Origin: Ornithinimicrobium laminariae
GTDB taxonomy: Bacteria; Actinomycetota; Actinomycetes; Actinomycetales; Dermatophilaceae
Reading direction: 5' to 3'
NCBI RefSeq assembly: GCF_019457945.1
Contig: NZ_JAHZSU010000002.1
Coordinates: 372,001-436,000, forward strand
DNA: 64,000 nucleotides
In this document: positions 1-8,473 of the stretch, one piece after another
Numbering within the stretch: the stretch's first letter is position 1
Layout: every line of letters starts with the position of its first letter
Notes under the pieces: generated by a model
The model's input: only the letters and a program-made list of their open reading frames with translations
Database searches by the model: none
Told to the model about the DNA's origin: nothing
Made by a program: the position numbers and the translations under genes

Positions 1-1480
1 GGATGATCAGCGGCATCGCGCTCCGTCCTCGTCGCAGCACCATGACCGCAACAACCGAGAGCGTCAGACCGGCCATCAACTGGTTAGTCGTGCCAAACAA
101 CGGCCAGATCAACATGCCACCGGACCCGTCCGAGCCAGCGCCGAAAGTCAGGCCGACAGCAACGATCAGGGCAATGATGGTCGAGGAGCCCTTGCCCAAC
201 TTCACGCCAGCAACTTCGCCCATCTCCTGGACGACAAAGCGTTGCAGGCGCACGCCGGTGTCCATCGTGGTGGCAGCAAACAAGATAGCCGTCGTCGCCA
301 GGATCGTGTTGGCCAACGAGGCCGGCAGGCCCAGACCGTTCTCGACAATCGCGCCGCCGCCCTGCACAAAGGCACCAACGCTGCCCGCACCAAACTCGCT
401 GTATGTCGCTTGCCACGCTTCGAGGGTGGCGAACCCGGCCGTCGTGGCCAGGATGGCGCCAAGGGCCAACAGGCCTTCGCCCACTGCACCGAAATAGCCA
501 ACGAATCGGACGTCGGTTTCCTTGTCCAACTGCTTGGAACTTGTGCCCGAACACACCATTCCGTGAAATCCAGACAAAGCGCCACAAGCGATCGTCACGA
601 ACAGCAACGGAATGATGCCCGGGGTCCCTTCGGGGACGTTCTGGTTAATGGCAGGAGCGACGATGGTCGGCGACGCGATCAGGACCGAGGCATACAGCAG
701 GCCTAGCGCGACGAACAGTTGCAGACCGTTGATGTAGTCGCGCGGTTGCAGCAACATCCACACCGGCAGGACCGAGGCGACTCCGGCATACAGGAAGAGC
801 AGGATGATCCAGACCGAGTTGGCTGGCAGGCCAAAGGTCGAGTCCGGCAGCGAGATCGGGACGGCGTTGCCCAGCAGGATCAGGGCATACAGCGCGATGA
901 CACCGAGCACTGAGGCGAGGCCGAGTCCGCCCCAACCGCGGCGCAGCACCTGACCAATCACGATGGCAACGGCAATCGCACCCCACGTCGGGATGACGGC
1001 GGTCGGCGTCGAGACCAGCAAGCCAGCAATCACCACAGCAAACGCGGCGTTGACCATCAACAACAACAGGAAGATCACGACCAGGAAGAGGCGACTGCCA
1101 CGCTTGCCGATGTAGCGCTCGGACAGCGCTCCCATCGACTTGCCCTTATTGCGGCTGGAGGCCCACAGCGCACCCATGTCGTGCGCACCGGCAAAAAAGA
1201 CAGTGCCGATCGTGACCCACAGGAAGGCAGGCAGCCAACCCCAAATCACTGCGATGGCAGGACCCACGATGGGAGCCGCACCCGCGACGGAGGTGAAGTG
1301 GTGCCCCCAGAGCACAAATTTGTTGGTCGGGACGAAGTCAACGCCGTCCGCAAGGTCGTGCGACGGTGTCACTCCATCTGGCTGGAGGGCATAAACTTTG
1401 GTGGCCAAAAACCGCGAATACAGCACGTATCCCGTGATGATCATGCCGATACCGATGAGCGCCAACGCAATTGAACTCAT
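1..1480 (-). CDS. cstA: Carbon starvation protein CstA, 3' part cut by window edge
   Basis: Reading the minus strand from the ATG at 1480 gives an uninterrupted frame that runs off the left edge (about 493 residues seen). The N-terminus has a first membrane segment, then the family hallmark FVPTNKFVLWGHHF near residues 50-65, followed by a GAAPIVGPAIA segment, an AGAHDMGALWAS segment and further hydrophobic helices. CstA proteins are multi-spanning inner-membrane transporters taking up peptides or pyruvate during carbon limitation. The family is usually 550-700 residues, so the C-terminus lies outside the window. The gene stands alone on its strand. The 116 bases to the response regulator gene upstream show no clear hairpin. 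Confidence 0.88.
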   Translation of the reverse strand, partial: MSSIALALIGIGMIITGYVLYSRFLATKVYALQPDGVTPSHDLADGVDFVPTNKFVLWGHHFTSVAGAAPIVGPAIAVIWGWLPAFLWVTIGTVFFAGAHDMGALWASSRNKGKSMGALSERYIGKRGSRLFLVVIFLLLLMVNAAFAVVIAGLLVSTPTAVIPTWGAIAVAIVIGQVLRRGWGGLGLASVLGVIALYALILLGNAVPISLPDSTFGLPANSVWIILLFLYAGVASVLPVWMLLQPRDYINGLQLFVALGLLYASVLIASPTIVAPAINQNVPEGTPGIIPLLFVTIACGALSGFHGMVCSGTSSKQLDKETDVRFVGYFGAVGEGLLALGAILATTAGFATLEAWQATYSEFGAGSVGAFVQGGGAIVENGLGLPASLANTILATTAILFAATTMDTGVRLQRFVVQEMGEVAGVKLGKGSSTIIALIVAVGLTFGAGSDGSGGMLIWPLFGTTNQLMAGLTLSVVAVMVLRRGRSAMPLII

Positions 1481-1596
1481 GGACTAACCCCTTGCCTACA
1501 ACCTCGTCGTTCACCGGCCCCTGCCGAGCACAGAGCATCGTTGCTCCGCGCCAATTCTGACTATCGCTCACGGACTCGCGGACCGCAACCAAGGGA

Positions 1597-2280
1597 CTAC
1601 AGCAGTCGCCGATCCATCGCCCAGGCAGTGAGTTCATGCCGAGATGACAACTGCAGTTTGCGCAGCACTGCAGACACGTGGGTTTCCACCGTTTTGACCG
1701 AGATGTAGAGCTCTTTGGCCACCTCTTTGTATTGGTAGCCGCGAGCGATCAGCCGCATCACTTCTCGCTCGCGTTTGCTGAGGCGGTCGAGCTCTTCGTC
1801 GACCTCGGCGATCTCCCCCGCGGCAGCGCCAAAGGCGTCCAGAACAAACCCGGCCAACCGTGGGCTAAACACCGCGTCGCCCTCGGATACCCGCACGATC
1901 GCCGACGCTAAATCAGCTGAGCTAATTGTTTTGGTGACATAGCCGCGAGCGCCAGAGCGGATGACGGTGATCACGTCGTCCGCGGCATCTGAGACCGAGA
2001 GCGCCAAGAATCGGACCGGTCGGCCGGTCAGGCTTCGCACCCCGGCGCTGCCTTTTAACACGTCAGCCCCGCCGTGCCCGCCACCGCCAGGCAGGTGCAC
2101 ATCAAGCAAGACCACATCAGGCTGCGCCTTCGCAATGACGTCGATGGCGGCGTCGACGTTGCCCGCCTCGCCTACGATCTCGAGGCCTGAGGCTGTCTCG
2201 GCTAGCTCAGCGCGAACACCTGCCCGGAAGATGCGGTGGTCATCAACGAGGACCACCCGGACCTGCGACTCCTCGCTCAT
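1597..2280 (-). CDS. NarL/LuxR-family response regulator, partner of PspC-domain kinase
   Basis: A 227-residue two-domain regulator. The receiver domain (about residues 7-130) has the acidic pair D13-D14 and the phospho-acceptor D60 in LLDVHLPG. The C-terminal LuxR-type helix-turn-helix (about 163-227) contains LSKREREVMRLIARG and VKTVETHVSAVLRKL. A glycine-rich insertion follows D60 (GGGGHGG), slightly longer than usual. Its ATG overlaps the kinase stop by four bases (ATGA), so the two are translationally coupled. The arrangement resembles LiaR/VraR/MacR-type envelope-stress systems; the actual target genes are inferred, the adjacent PspC/LiaF-like gene being the obvious candidate. Confidence 0.9.
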   Translation of the reverse strand: MSEESQVRVVLVDDHRIFRAGVRAELAETASGLEIVGEAGNVDAAIDVIAKAQPDVVLLDVHLPGGGGHGGADVLKGSAGVRSLTGRPVRFLALSVSDAADDVITVIRSGARGYVTKTISSADLASAIVRVSEGDAVFSPRLAGFVLDAFGAAAGEIAEVDEELDRLSKREREVMRLIARGYQYKEVAKELYISVKTVETHVSAVLRKLQLSSRHELTAWAMDRRLL

Positions 2281-3464
2281 GTCGTCTCCTTGATCTCGCT
2301 GGTCTCACGCGCCATCGGCATTGCGAGTTCCACTTCCATACCGGGGTCACGGCGCCGGAACGTCGCAGCTCCGCCGTGTCGGGTCATCCGGTCAATGATC
2401 GATCCGTTCACGCCGCCTCGATCTTCGGCTATTTCAGCGATTTCGAAGCCATCTCCATGGTCCCTGACGAAAGCAGACACACTTTGCGGGCCGATTTCGA
2501 CGTAAGCCGAGATCGGCGGTGCTGCGTGCACTGATGCGTTCACTAACGCTTCGCGCATCGCAGACACAACGGCCTGGCCAGCATCGCTCATCTCACGATC
2601 CCCGGAAACCACCACTTCCAGAGGTATGCCGTGGCGATCTTCGACCTCGCCCGCCACTACCCCAAGGGCTGCGGCCAACGTCGTCTGCTCTTGTGGTGAG
2701 CCGGCAAAAAGCCACTGCCGAAGCTCCCGCTCTTGGGCGCGAGCCAACCTGGTGACCTCAGAGTTATCCGAGTTTCGTTGGATCAGCGCCAACGTCTGCA
2801 ACACCGAGTCGTGCAGGTGGGCGGCGATATCGGCCCGCTCGGATTCCCGGGCTCTCGCGGCCTGCTCTGTCCGTAGTTGCTGCCACACCCTGCTCACGGC
2901 AGGGGTCGCGATCAGCGCTAGACCTGCCAAAACGGCGCCCAGCACGGCCAGCAACTCAACCCACTCGCGCCAGGAGTCGCCGCGGGTAACCAACAAAATG
3001 AGTCCAACTGCAGCGATCGCGAGGCCCAAGACCAGCCGCACCCAGACCCAGCTCTGGCCCCAGCGACCTCCATTGGGTGGCGCTTGGGTGCTGGCCGCAA
3101 GTTGTGACCACACGGCGAGCGCCCCGAGGGCGATAAGGCCAGCGGCGACCCAGCCCAGGGAAGGTGACTGGCCTGTCGCGTCCAACCCAGCGACGACAAG
3201 CCCACCAGCCGTCAGAAACGCGCCGAATCGCAACAGCGTCAGGATCCCCGCGAACGTCTTGGGCTGAGACTCATCGTTGGGAGCCAAGACCCACAAAAAA
3301 AGATAGGCAATCACGCCGGCCCCATTCAGCAGCGCTAGGCCAACCATCACGGTTCGCACCAGCACGACCGAAATCCCCAAGTGCTCAGCCAGCCCAGCGC
3401 ATACTCCACCTAGCCACCGGCCCTCCTGCGGCCGCTGCAACGTGGGGGTCGAAGCGCTATCCAT
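2277..3464 (-). CDS. Sensor histidine kinase with N-terminal PspC domain
   Basis: About 395 residues from the ATG at 3464; an in-frame GTG at 3482 would add six residues and neither start has a strong ribosome site. Order: PspC domain with one long hydrophobic segment (GGVCAGLAEHLG then the helix), four or so more membrane helices, a HisKA_3 dimerisation helix with the phospho-acceptor in AAHLHDSVLQT, and a HATPase domain with an N-box (REALVNASVHA) and G-box (DHGDGFEI). It lacks an obvious extracellular sensor domain, so it probably senses the membrane itself or a partner. PspC-fused kinases of this build are typical of Actinomycetota (MacS-like). It is the first gene of a two-gene operon with the NarL-type regulator. 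Confidence 0.88.
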   Translation of the reverse strand: MDSASTPTLQRPQEGRWLGGVCAGLAEHLGISVVLVRTVMVGLALLNGAGVIAYLFLWVLAPNDESQPKTFAGILTLLRFGAFLTAGGLVVAGLDATGQSPSLGWVAAGLIALGALAVWSQLAASTQAPPNGGRWGQSWVWVRLVLGLAIAAVGLILLVTRGDSWREWVELLAVLGAVLAGLALIATPAVSRVWQQLRTEQAARARESERADIAAHLHDSVLQTLALIQRNSDNSEVTRLARAQERELRQWLFAGSPQEQTTLAAALGVVAGEVEDRHGIPLEVVVSGDREMSDAGQAVVSAMREALVNASVHAAPPISAYVEIGPQSVSAFVRDHGDGFEIAEIAEDRGGVNGSIIDRMTRHGGAATFRRRDPGMEVELAMPMARETSEIKETT

Positions 3465-3515
3465 ACCTGCATCTTGTCGCACCTAATATTCCCAGGTCCG
3501 ACAATCTCGGGGTAA

Positions 3516-3543
3516 TCAGGGCAAACTCAGGGTTGAATCAGGG
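3516..3543. promoter_or_regulatory. Three TCAGGG direct repeats spaced exactly 11 bp
   Basis: TCAGGG occurs at 3516-3521, 3527-3532 and 3538-3543, i.e. once per 11 bases, on one face of the helix. They sit in the 104-base gap between the kinase start (3464) and the divergent PspC/LiaF-like gene (3569). Such phasing is the usual look of tandem regulator sites. The binding protein is not known; the neighbouring NarL-type regulator is one candidate, though that family more often uses palindromes. Confidence 0.45.
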
Positions 3544-3568
3544 TCGCCCCTCATAGCGGAGGGATCTC

Positions 3569-4891
3569 GTGGCACCAGAGAGTGAAGGCATGACAACGCA
3601 GAGCTCGCAGGCAGCGGTCGACGAACCGGGCCCAGAGCAGACCAGAGGACCCAAGGACGACTTCTTCACTAAGTTGCGCCGTGTCGACATGCGCCGCACC
3701 TCAGACAGCTGGGTTGGCGGGGTGTGCGCCGGCTTGGGGCATCGAGTGGGGCTAGACCCGCTCGTGATCCGCGCCGGGGCTGTGCTCCTGGGCCTTTTCT
3801 TTGGGCTAGGCCTCTTCGCCTATTTGCTGGCGTGGTTTTTGATCCCGGACGGCAATGAGCAGACCCACGCCGAGATGGGGTTGCGTGGCGGCCGCGGCCG
3901 GTCGATCTTCCTCTTCGTGGTGACCGTGGTGGTGGGCCTGGGCGGCCTGACGACTGGAGTCTTCGGCTGGAGCAATTTCAGCTTCGCGGATGTCGCGGTC
4001 ACCATCGTGCTTGGCTGGGCACTTTGGTATGTCTGGACCAGGAGGCCCGAGGTCGGCGCCGTTTCCCAACGGGCCTACTCGCCGCCACCCCCGCCCAGCA
4101 CCGATGTGATGGCAGACCCCGTCCGAGGAGATGCTGGCCGGCCCTCCCCCGGATCGCGTCAGTATGTCGGCTCGCCCGTTGCCCCTGCGCCACCACGAGC
4201 CCCCCGGCGCAAAGGCCCTGGCGGCCCTGTCACCCTGGCAGTTCTTGGCCTCGCCGTCATCGCTGCCGGAGGCATCGTGCTGGCGTTGTCCTCTCAACCC
4301 TTGGTCGGGTTGGCACTTGGCGGTCTCGCTGGACTAGTGGTTGTGGGCACCGCCCTCGTCATCTTGGGCATCCAGGGGCGCCGTGCAGGCTTCCTGGGTT
4401 TCGTGGCCGGAGTCGGACTACTCGTGGCACCGCTAGCGGTCATGGGCGGGTACGGCTTTGATCGCTATGACGCTGACTTTGTCACTGACTTCAACAGCGA
4501 AGGCTTCTACGTCAACACCGCCGACTCGATCTTTGTCCCGAGTGACCCCACCGAAAACTACTTCCAATCGGGCGCCGGCAACGTCGTCCTCGACCTGACC
4601 GGTCTCAGCCCCTCTGAGTTGGAGGGCTACGAGCCGAGGCTCGATGTCGGCGCAGGAGATGTCCTCATCATGCTTCCCGCCGAGGAGGCCGGCACCGTCA
4701 ACGTGGCGATCTCGGCTGGCGAGGTCTTCGCCAGCGGCTTCGGCGAAGTCGTCGATGGCAGCACTGGCGGCGTCTTTGTGGATCGGACCTTCGTCATCGG
4801 CACCGGTGATGGATACGACCTGAGCGTTGATGTCACGGCCGGAACCGTCCAGATTGACGCCATCACGACAGATGAGGGAGAGCAGCGATGA
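3569..4891 (+). CDS. PspC-domain membrane protein with LiaF-like C-terminal domain
   Basis: 440 residues. The GTG at 3569 is preferred because GGAGGG lies five bases upstream (3558-3563); an in-frame ATG follows at 3590. A cytoplasmic N-terminus leads into a PspC domain (about residues 38-95, GGVCAGLGHRVGL followed by a membrane helix), then another helix, a proline-rich linker (about 170-215), several more helices, and a C-terminal part (about 300-440) of repeated short beta-strand motifs resembling the DUF2154/LiaF cell-wall-active antibiotic domain. It is divergent from a PspC kinase/regulator operon, so it probably belongs to the same envelope-stress circuit. The LiaF assignment is by general resemblance and is weaker than the PspC call. 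Confidence 0.75.
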   Translation: MAPESEGMTTQSSQAAVDEPGPEQTRGPKDDFFTKLRRVDMRRTSDSWVGGVCAGLGHRVGLDPLVIRAGAVLLGLFFGLGLFAYLLAWFLIPDGNEQTHAEMGLRGGRGRSIFLFVVTVVVGLGGLTTGVFGWSNFSFADVAVTIVLGWALWYVWTRRPEVGAVSQRAYSPPPPPSTDVMADPVRGDAGRPSPGSRQYVGSPVAPAPPRAPRRKGPGGPVTLAVLGLAVIAAGGIVLALSSQPLVGLALGGLAGLVVVGTALVILGIQGRRAGFLGFVAGVGLLVAPLAVMGGYGFDRYDADFVTDFNSEGFYVNTADSIFVPSDPTENYFQSGAGNVVLDLTGLSPSELEGYEPRLDVGAGDVLIMLPAEEAGTVNVAISAGEVFASGFGEVVDGSTGGVFVDRTFVIGTGDGYDLSVDVTAGTVQIDAITTDEGEQR

Positions 4892-5190
4892 GCAACAACC
4901 CAGAGCCTCTGGAGGACGGCAACGGCACAGGCACCGAGGTGGTGCCCTATGTCGAGCCAGAGGTGGCTGAGGACCCCAAGGGCACTTCATGGCTGACCGT
5001 CACCTACGGTCTGTGCACCTTGTTTGTCGCAGTCCTGGGCGCAATCGCGTTGGAGTGGGCGACCGGGGCCTTCGGTTTCGCCTTTCTGCCGAGCGTGCCA
5101 CTGGTGGGCATCGTCGCTGGCACCCTGATCGCCTTTGGCGTGATTGCCCTCACCATCGGCGGCTTGAGCTACCTTCGGTCACAAAAGTAG
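4888..5190 (+). CDS. Small two-helix membrane protein, coupled to PspC/LiaF-like gene
   Basis: 100 residues, starting in an ATGA overlap with the upstream gene and preceded by GAGGGAGAGCAGCG. The first 35 residues are acidic and polar, then two hydrophobic segments (about 38-58 and 66-92) separated by a short loop, and a basic tail ending RSQK. I do not recognise a family. Position and coupling make it an accessory of the PspC module. A strong hairpin follows the stop codon. Confidence 0.7.
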   Translation: MSNNPEPLEDGNGTGTEVVPYVEPEVAEDPKGTSWLTVTYGLCTLFVAVLGAIALEWATGAFGFAFLPSVPLVGIVAGTLIAFGVIALTIGGLSYLRSQK

Positions 5191-5208
5191 CCCAACGGAG
5201 AACCACGC

Positions 5209-5243
5209 CGAACCCCGCAGAATCTTCAATTCTGCGGGGTTCG
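5209..5243 (+). terminator. Stem-loop terminator after PspC module
   Basis: A perfect 15-bp stem (5209-5223 with 5229-5243) around a five-base loop CTTCA, 18 bases after the stop at 5190. There is no T-tract, so it may act as a transcript-end stabiliser or a weak terminator. It separates the PspC genes from the met promoter. Confidence 0.7.
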
Positions 5244-5260
5244 GGGTGCCCTCTGCCGCA

Positions 5261-5289
5261 TTGACTTCACCAAACTGCCCACTTAGCGT
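5261..5289 (+). promoter_or_regulatory. Predicted sigma-70-type promoter of the met riboswitch operon
   Basis: TTGACT at 5261-5266 and TAGCGT (actinobacterial TAnnnT form) at 5284-5289 with a 17-base spacer. The expected start site (about 5296) lies just before the riboswitch aptamer at 5303, which supports the call. Confidence 0.6.
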
Positions 5290-5302
5290 GACTCTTGTAC
5301 GT

Positions 5303-5412
5303 GGTCATGAGACTCAGCGCTAAGCGCCGGCTTGCTGAGCGGCAACCCTCCACCGCGGTGGGGTGCCCCGGATGATGACCAGGCTGTCGTCCACTCCCGT
5401 GGGGCCGACAGC
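5303..5412 (+). promoter_or_regulatory. SAM-IV riboswitch controlling metY-metX
   Basis: The closing stem P1 is GGTCAT (5303-5308) with ATGACC (5375-5380). Between them is the conserved SAM-I/IV-type core, including AGCGCTAAGCGCCGGCTTGC, GGCAACCCTCC and the GGGGTGCCCCGG stretch. A further hairpin lies 3' of P1: GCTGTCG (5383-5389) with CGACAGC (5406-5412), which is the feature that separates SAM-IV from SAM-I. SAM-IV elements are known mainly from Actinobacteria upstream of methionine genes, exactly this context. High S-adenosylmethionine should lower metYX expression. The gap from the last stem to the metY ribosome site is 52 bases, with no T-rich terminator visible, so control may be at translation. 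Confidence 0.9.
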
Positions 5413-5475
5413 AAGCGCGGGCTCGCTCCCCTGTGAGCCAGCGACCACCACCGTTGACATGCACAGGAGCCATCG

Positions 5476-6804
5476 ATGACTTGGTCTTTTGACACTCGCC
5501 AGATTCACGCCGGCCAGAGCCCAGACCCCACCACTGGTGCACGAGCACTGCCGATCTTCCAGACGACATCCTTCGTCTTCGACAGCGCCGAGCAAGCCGC
5601 CAACCGGTTTGCGCTGGCTGAGTTGGGCCCGATCTACACCCGCCTCAACAACCCCACCACCGAGGTCGTCGAAAACCGCATCGCCGACCTCGAGGGCGGA
5701 CTCGGCGCGTTGCTCGTGGCTTCTGGCCAATCCGCAACCACCCTGGCCGTGCTTAACGTGGCCGAAGCCGGCGACCACATCGTCGCCTCACCCAGCCTGT
5801 ATGGCGGGACGCAAAACCTGTTTGAACACACCTTGCCCAAGCTCGGCATCCAGGTCACCTTCGTTGAATACCCCACCGACGCAGAATCTTGGCGTTCGGC
5901 CGCTACCGACAAGACCCGCGCTTTCTTCGGGGAGTCGATTTCTAACCCGAGCAGTCAAGTCCTCGACATCGAAGCCGTCAGCGCGGTCGCCCATGAGGTC
6001 GGTGTGCCGTTGATCGTCGACAACACGGTCGCCACCCCTTACCTCTGCCGCCCGATTGAGCACGGTGCCGACATCGTGGTGCACTCGGCCACGAAGTTCC
6101 TCGGCGGGCACGGCACCGCGATCGCAGGTGCGATCGTCGACTCCGGCAATTTCATTTACGGCGATCACGCAGAGCGGTTCGCTAACTTCAACACCCCAGA
6201 CCCCAGTTATCACGGCTTGGTCTACGCCCGGGACCTTGGACCGGATGGAGTGTTGGGCGCCAACTTGGCCTACATCCTCAAGGCGCGGGTCCAGTTGCTG
6301 CGCGACCTCGGGCCGGCCGCCTCACCGCTCAACGCCTTCCTGATCGCTCAGGGCATTGAGACCCTGTCGCTTCGTGTGCAGCGCCACGTCGAAAACGCCC
6401 GCAAGGTTGTCGAATGGTTGGGTGAGCAGGCTCAGGTCGAGAGCGTCAATTACGCCGAGTTGCCTGGTCACCCATCGCGTGAGCTGGCCGCCAGGTATCT
6501 GCCAGAGGGTGCTGGCTCGGTGTTCACCTTTGAGATCGCTGGCGGTGCTGAGGCTGGCAAGGCCTTTGTCTCAGCGCTGGAGTTGCACTCGCACGTGGCC
6601 AACATCGGCGATGTGCGCTCCTTGGTGATCCACCCAGCGTCGACCACGCACTCCCAACTCACTCCCGAGGCGCAGGCTGCCGCTGGAGTTTCGCCGGGAT
6701 TGGTGCGTCTCTCGGTCGGGTTGGAATCAATCGACGACATCATTGCCGACCTCGAGTTGGGCTTCGCCGCAGCCGGGTCAGCCAACCCTGGATCGGCAAA
6801 CTAA
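5476..6804 (+). CDS. metY: O-acetylhomoserine sulfhydrylase (aminocarboxypropyltransferase)
   Basis: 442 residues, a Cys/Met-metabolism PLP enzyme making homocysteine from O-acetylhomoserine and sulfide. The N-terminus ([22 protein letters not shown]) is diagnostic of MetY; the PLP lysine is K207 in [11 protein letters not shown], preceded by [14 protein letters not shown]. The ATG at 5476 has AGGAG six bases upstream (5465-5469). It lies directly behind the SAM-IV riboswitch and overlaps metX by one base (TAATG), so both are made from one regulated message. Confidence 0.95.
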   Translation: MTWSFDTRQIHAGQSPDPTTGARALPIFQTTSFVFDSAEQAANRFALAELGPIYTRLNNPTTEVVENRIADLEGGLGALLVASGQSATTLAVLNVAEAGDHIVASPSLYGGTQNLFEHTLPKLGIQVTFVEYPTDAESWRSAATDKTRAFFGESISNPSSQVLDIEAVSAVAHEVGVPLIVDNTVATPYLCRPIEHGADIVVHSATKFLGGHGTAIAGAIVDSGNFIYGDHAERFANFNTPDPSYHGLVYARDLGPDGVLGANLAYILKARVQLLRDLGPAASPLNAFLIAQGIETLSLRVQRHVENARKVVEWLGEQAQVESVNYAELPGHPSRELAARYLPEGAGSVFTFEIAGGAEAGKAFVSALELHSHVANIGDVRSLVIHPASTTHSQLTPEAQAAAGVSPGLVRLSVGLESIDDIIADLELGFAAAGSANPGSAN

Positions 6805-7967
6805 TGCCGAGCGCTCCTAAGCACAGCGCTCACACCGACCCCGCGCCTTCGCGCAAGCGCAGCGCCATTGTCGGCGACCTGCGCACCGAGTCGGGCGAGT
6901 TGCTGACCGATGTGCGGATGGCATATCAGACCTGGGGGCGCCTCAACAAAGCTGGCGACAACGCTGTCTTGGTCCTCCATGCCCTCACCGGCGACTCCCA
7001 CGTCGTCGGTAAGGCAGGACTGGGACAGCCGACTGCCGGTTGGTGGCCTGGCCTGATCGGACCAGGCTGCCCGATTGACACCGACGAGTGGTTCGTCGTT
7101 GCCCCCAACGTGCTCGGCGGGTGCCGCGGCAGCACCGGCCCGGGCACACCAGCCGATGACGGCAAGCCGTTTGGCAGTTCGTTCCCGCACATCACCATTC
7201 GGGATCAGGTCAACGCCGAAGCATTGCTGGCTGACTCGCTCAAAATCAGCACGTTCGCTGCCGTCTTTGGCGGGTCAATGGGTGGCATGCGCGCGATCGA
7301 GTGGGCGGTGTCCTACCCCGGTCGGGTCAAGAACGCGGCCGTGATCGCATCCTGCGCGGTAGCGACCGCCGACCAGATCGCCTGGGCTACGCCGCAGATC
7401 CACGCCATCCGCGGGGATGTCGGCTTCAATGGCGGCGACTACTACCCCGGCCCTGGGCCACGCAATGGCTTGGAGGTAGCCCGCCAGATCGCGCACACGA
7501 CATACCGTGCGGCGGGTGACCTGGACGAACGCTTTGGTCCCGCGCCGCAACTGGGTGAGGAGCCACTGACTGGCGGTCGGTATGCGGTGCAGTCCTATTT
7601 GCAACACCACGGGCGCAAGTTGGTGCGCCGCTTTGACGCCAACGCCTACCTCACGTTGACCGAGGCGATGAATAGTCATGACATCGGTCGCGGTCGCGGC
7701 GGAGTGGAGATGGCCCTGCGGCGGATCACGGGGCAACTGCGCGTGTTGTCTATTGACTCAGACCGGCTCTTCACCGTGGCCGACGGCGCCGTCTTGGCTA
7801 ACTCGCCCGCGTGCGTGGAGTTCACCACGATTAATTCTCCGTATGGCCATGACGCCTTCTTGATCGAAACTGAGCCAGTCTTTGCTCTAGTGAGCCGCAC
7901 TCTCTATCCGACACGGATCTCGGTTTCGCCCCCAGCCCGGGAAGTTGTGACGCACGACATACGATGA
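6804..7967 (+). CDS. metX: Homoserine O-acetyltransferase
   Basis: 387 residues, alpha/beta-hydrolase fold. It acetylates homoserine with acetyl-CoA to give the MetY substrate. The nucleophile is S158 in FGGSMGGM; the other triad members fit the Asp in LSIDSDRLF and the His in INSPYGHDAFL near the C-terminus. LHALTGDSHVVG and NVLGGCRGSTGP are family signatures. The first roughly 15 residues are a polar extension. It starts on the last base of the metY stop and is the second gene of the riboswitch operon. Confidence 0.95.
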   Translation: MPSAPKHSAHTDPAPSRKRSAIVGDLRTESGELLTDVRMAYQTWGRLNKAGDNAVLVLHALTGDSHVVGKAGLGQPTAGWWPGLIGPGCPIDTDEWFVVAPNVLGGCRGSTGPGTPADDGKPFGSSFPHITIRDQVNAEALLADSLKISTFAAVFGGSMGGMRAIEWAVSYPGRVKNAAVIASCAVATADQIAWATPQIHAIRGDVGFNGGDYYPGPGPRNGLEVARQIAHTTYRAAGDLDERFGPAPQLGEEPLTGGRYAVQSYLQHHGRKLVRRFDANAYLTLTEAMNSHDIGRGRGGVEMALRRITGQLRVLSIDSDRLFTVADGAVLANSPACVEFTTINSPYGHDAFLIETEPVFALVSRTLYPTRISVSPPAREVVTHDIR

Positions 7968-7987
7968 GCCCCTAGGGAAGGGACTCC

Positions 7988-8464
7988 ATGGACTGGATTA
8001 AAGAGACTCAATGGCTGTGGTGGGTGGGCGCAGCCCTGGTGCTTGGCCTGATCGAAGTCGCATCGCTGGATTTGGTGTTCAGCATGTTGGCTGTGGCCGC
8101 GCTAGCTGCTGCCGGGGGCGCAGCAATCGGACTTGGCTTCCCCGTCCAAGTCGTCGTTTTCGTCGTGGCCGCGCTGGCGCTGCTCGTCTTGTTGCGCCCG
8201 GTTCTGTTGCGCCGGCTCAAACTCGATGGTGAGGCACCTCGCACCAACGCGGACGCCAATATCGGCCACACGGCTGAAGTGCTGGAAACCGTGACCGACC
8301 GAGATGGCCTGGTGAAGTTGCGCGGTGAGACCTGGACTGCGCGAACGGAAAGCCCACGCCAATCGTTAGAAGTAGGACTCATCGTTGATGTGATCCGCAT
8401 CGACGGAGCCACCGCGGTCGTTGCACCACGCCCGTTGCCCACACCCGCCGAACCACCGGCTTAG
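7988..8464 (+). CDS. NfeD-like membrane protein
   Basis: 158 residues: a short N-terminal helix (about 10-28), two more hydrophobic segments (about 28-52 and 55-78), then a C-terminal OB-fold-like domain (about 90-145; IGHTAEVLE and VKLRGETWTARTE). This is the short NfeD1b architecture, which is nearly always encoded beside a stomatin/SPFH protein, as here (next gene nine bases downstream). The pair is thought to organise membrane microdomains or quality control. Confidence 0.85.
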   Translation: MDWIKETQWLWWVGAALVLGLIEVASLDLVFSMLAVAALAAAGGAAIGLGFPVQVVVFVVAALALLVLLRPVLLRRLKLDGEAPRTNADANIGHTAEVLETVTDRDGLVKLRGETWTARTESPRQSLEVGLIVDVIRIDGATAVVAPRPLPTPAEPPA

Positions 8465-8473
8465 GAGGCCCAC

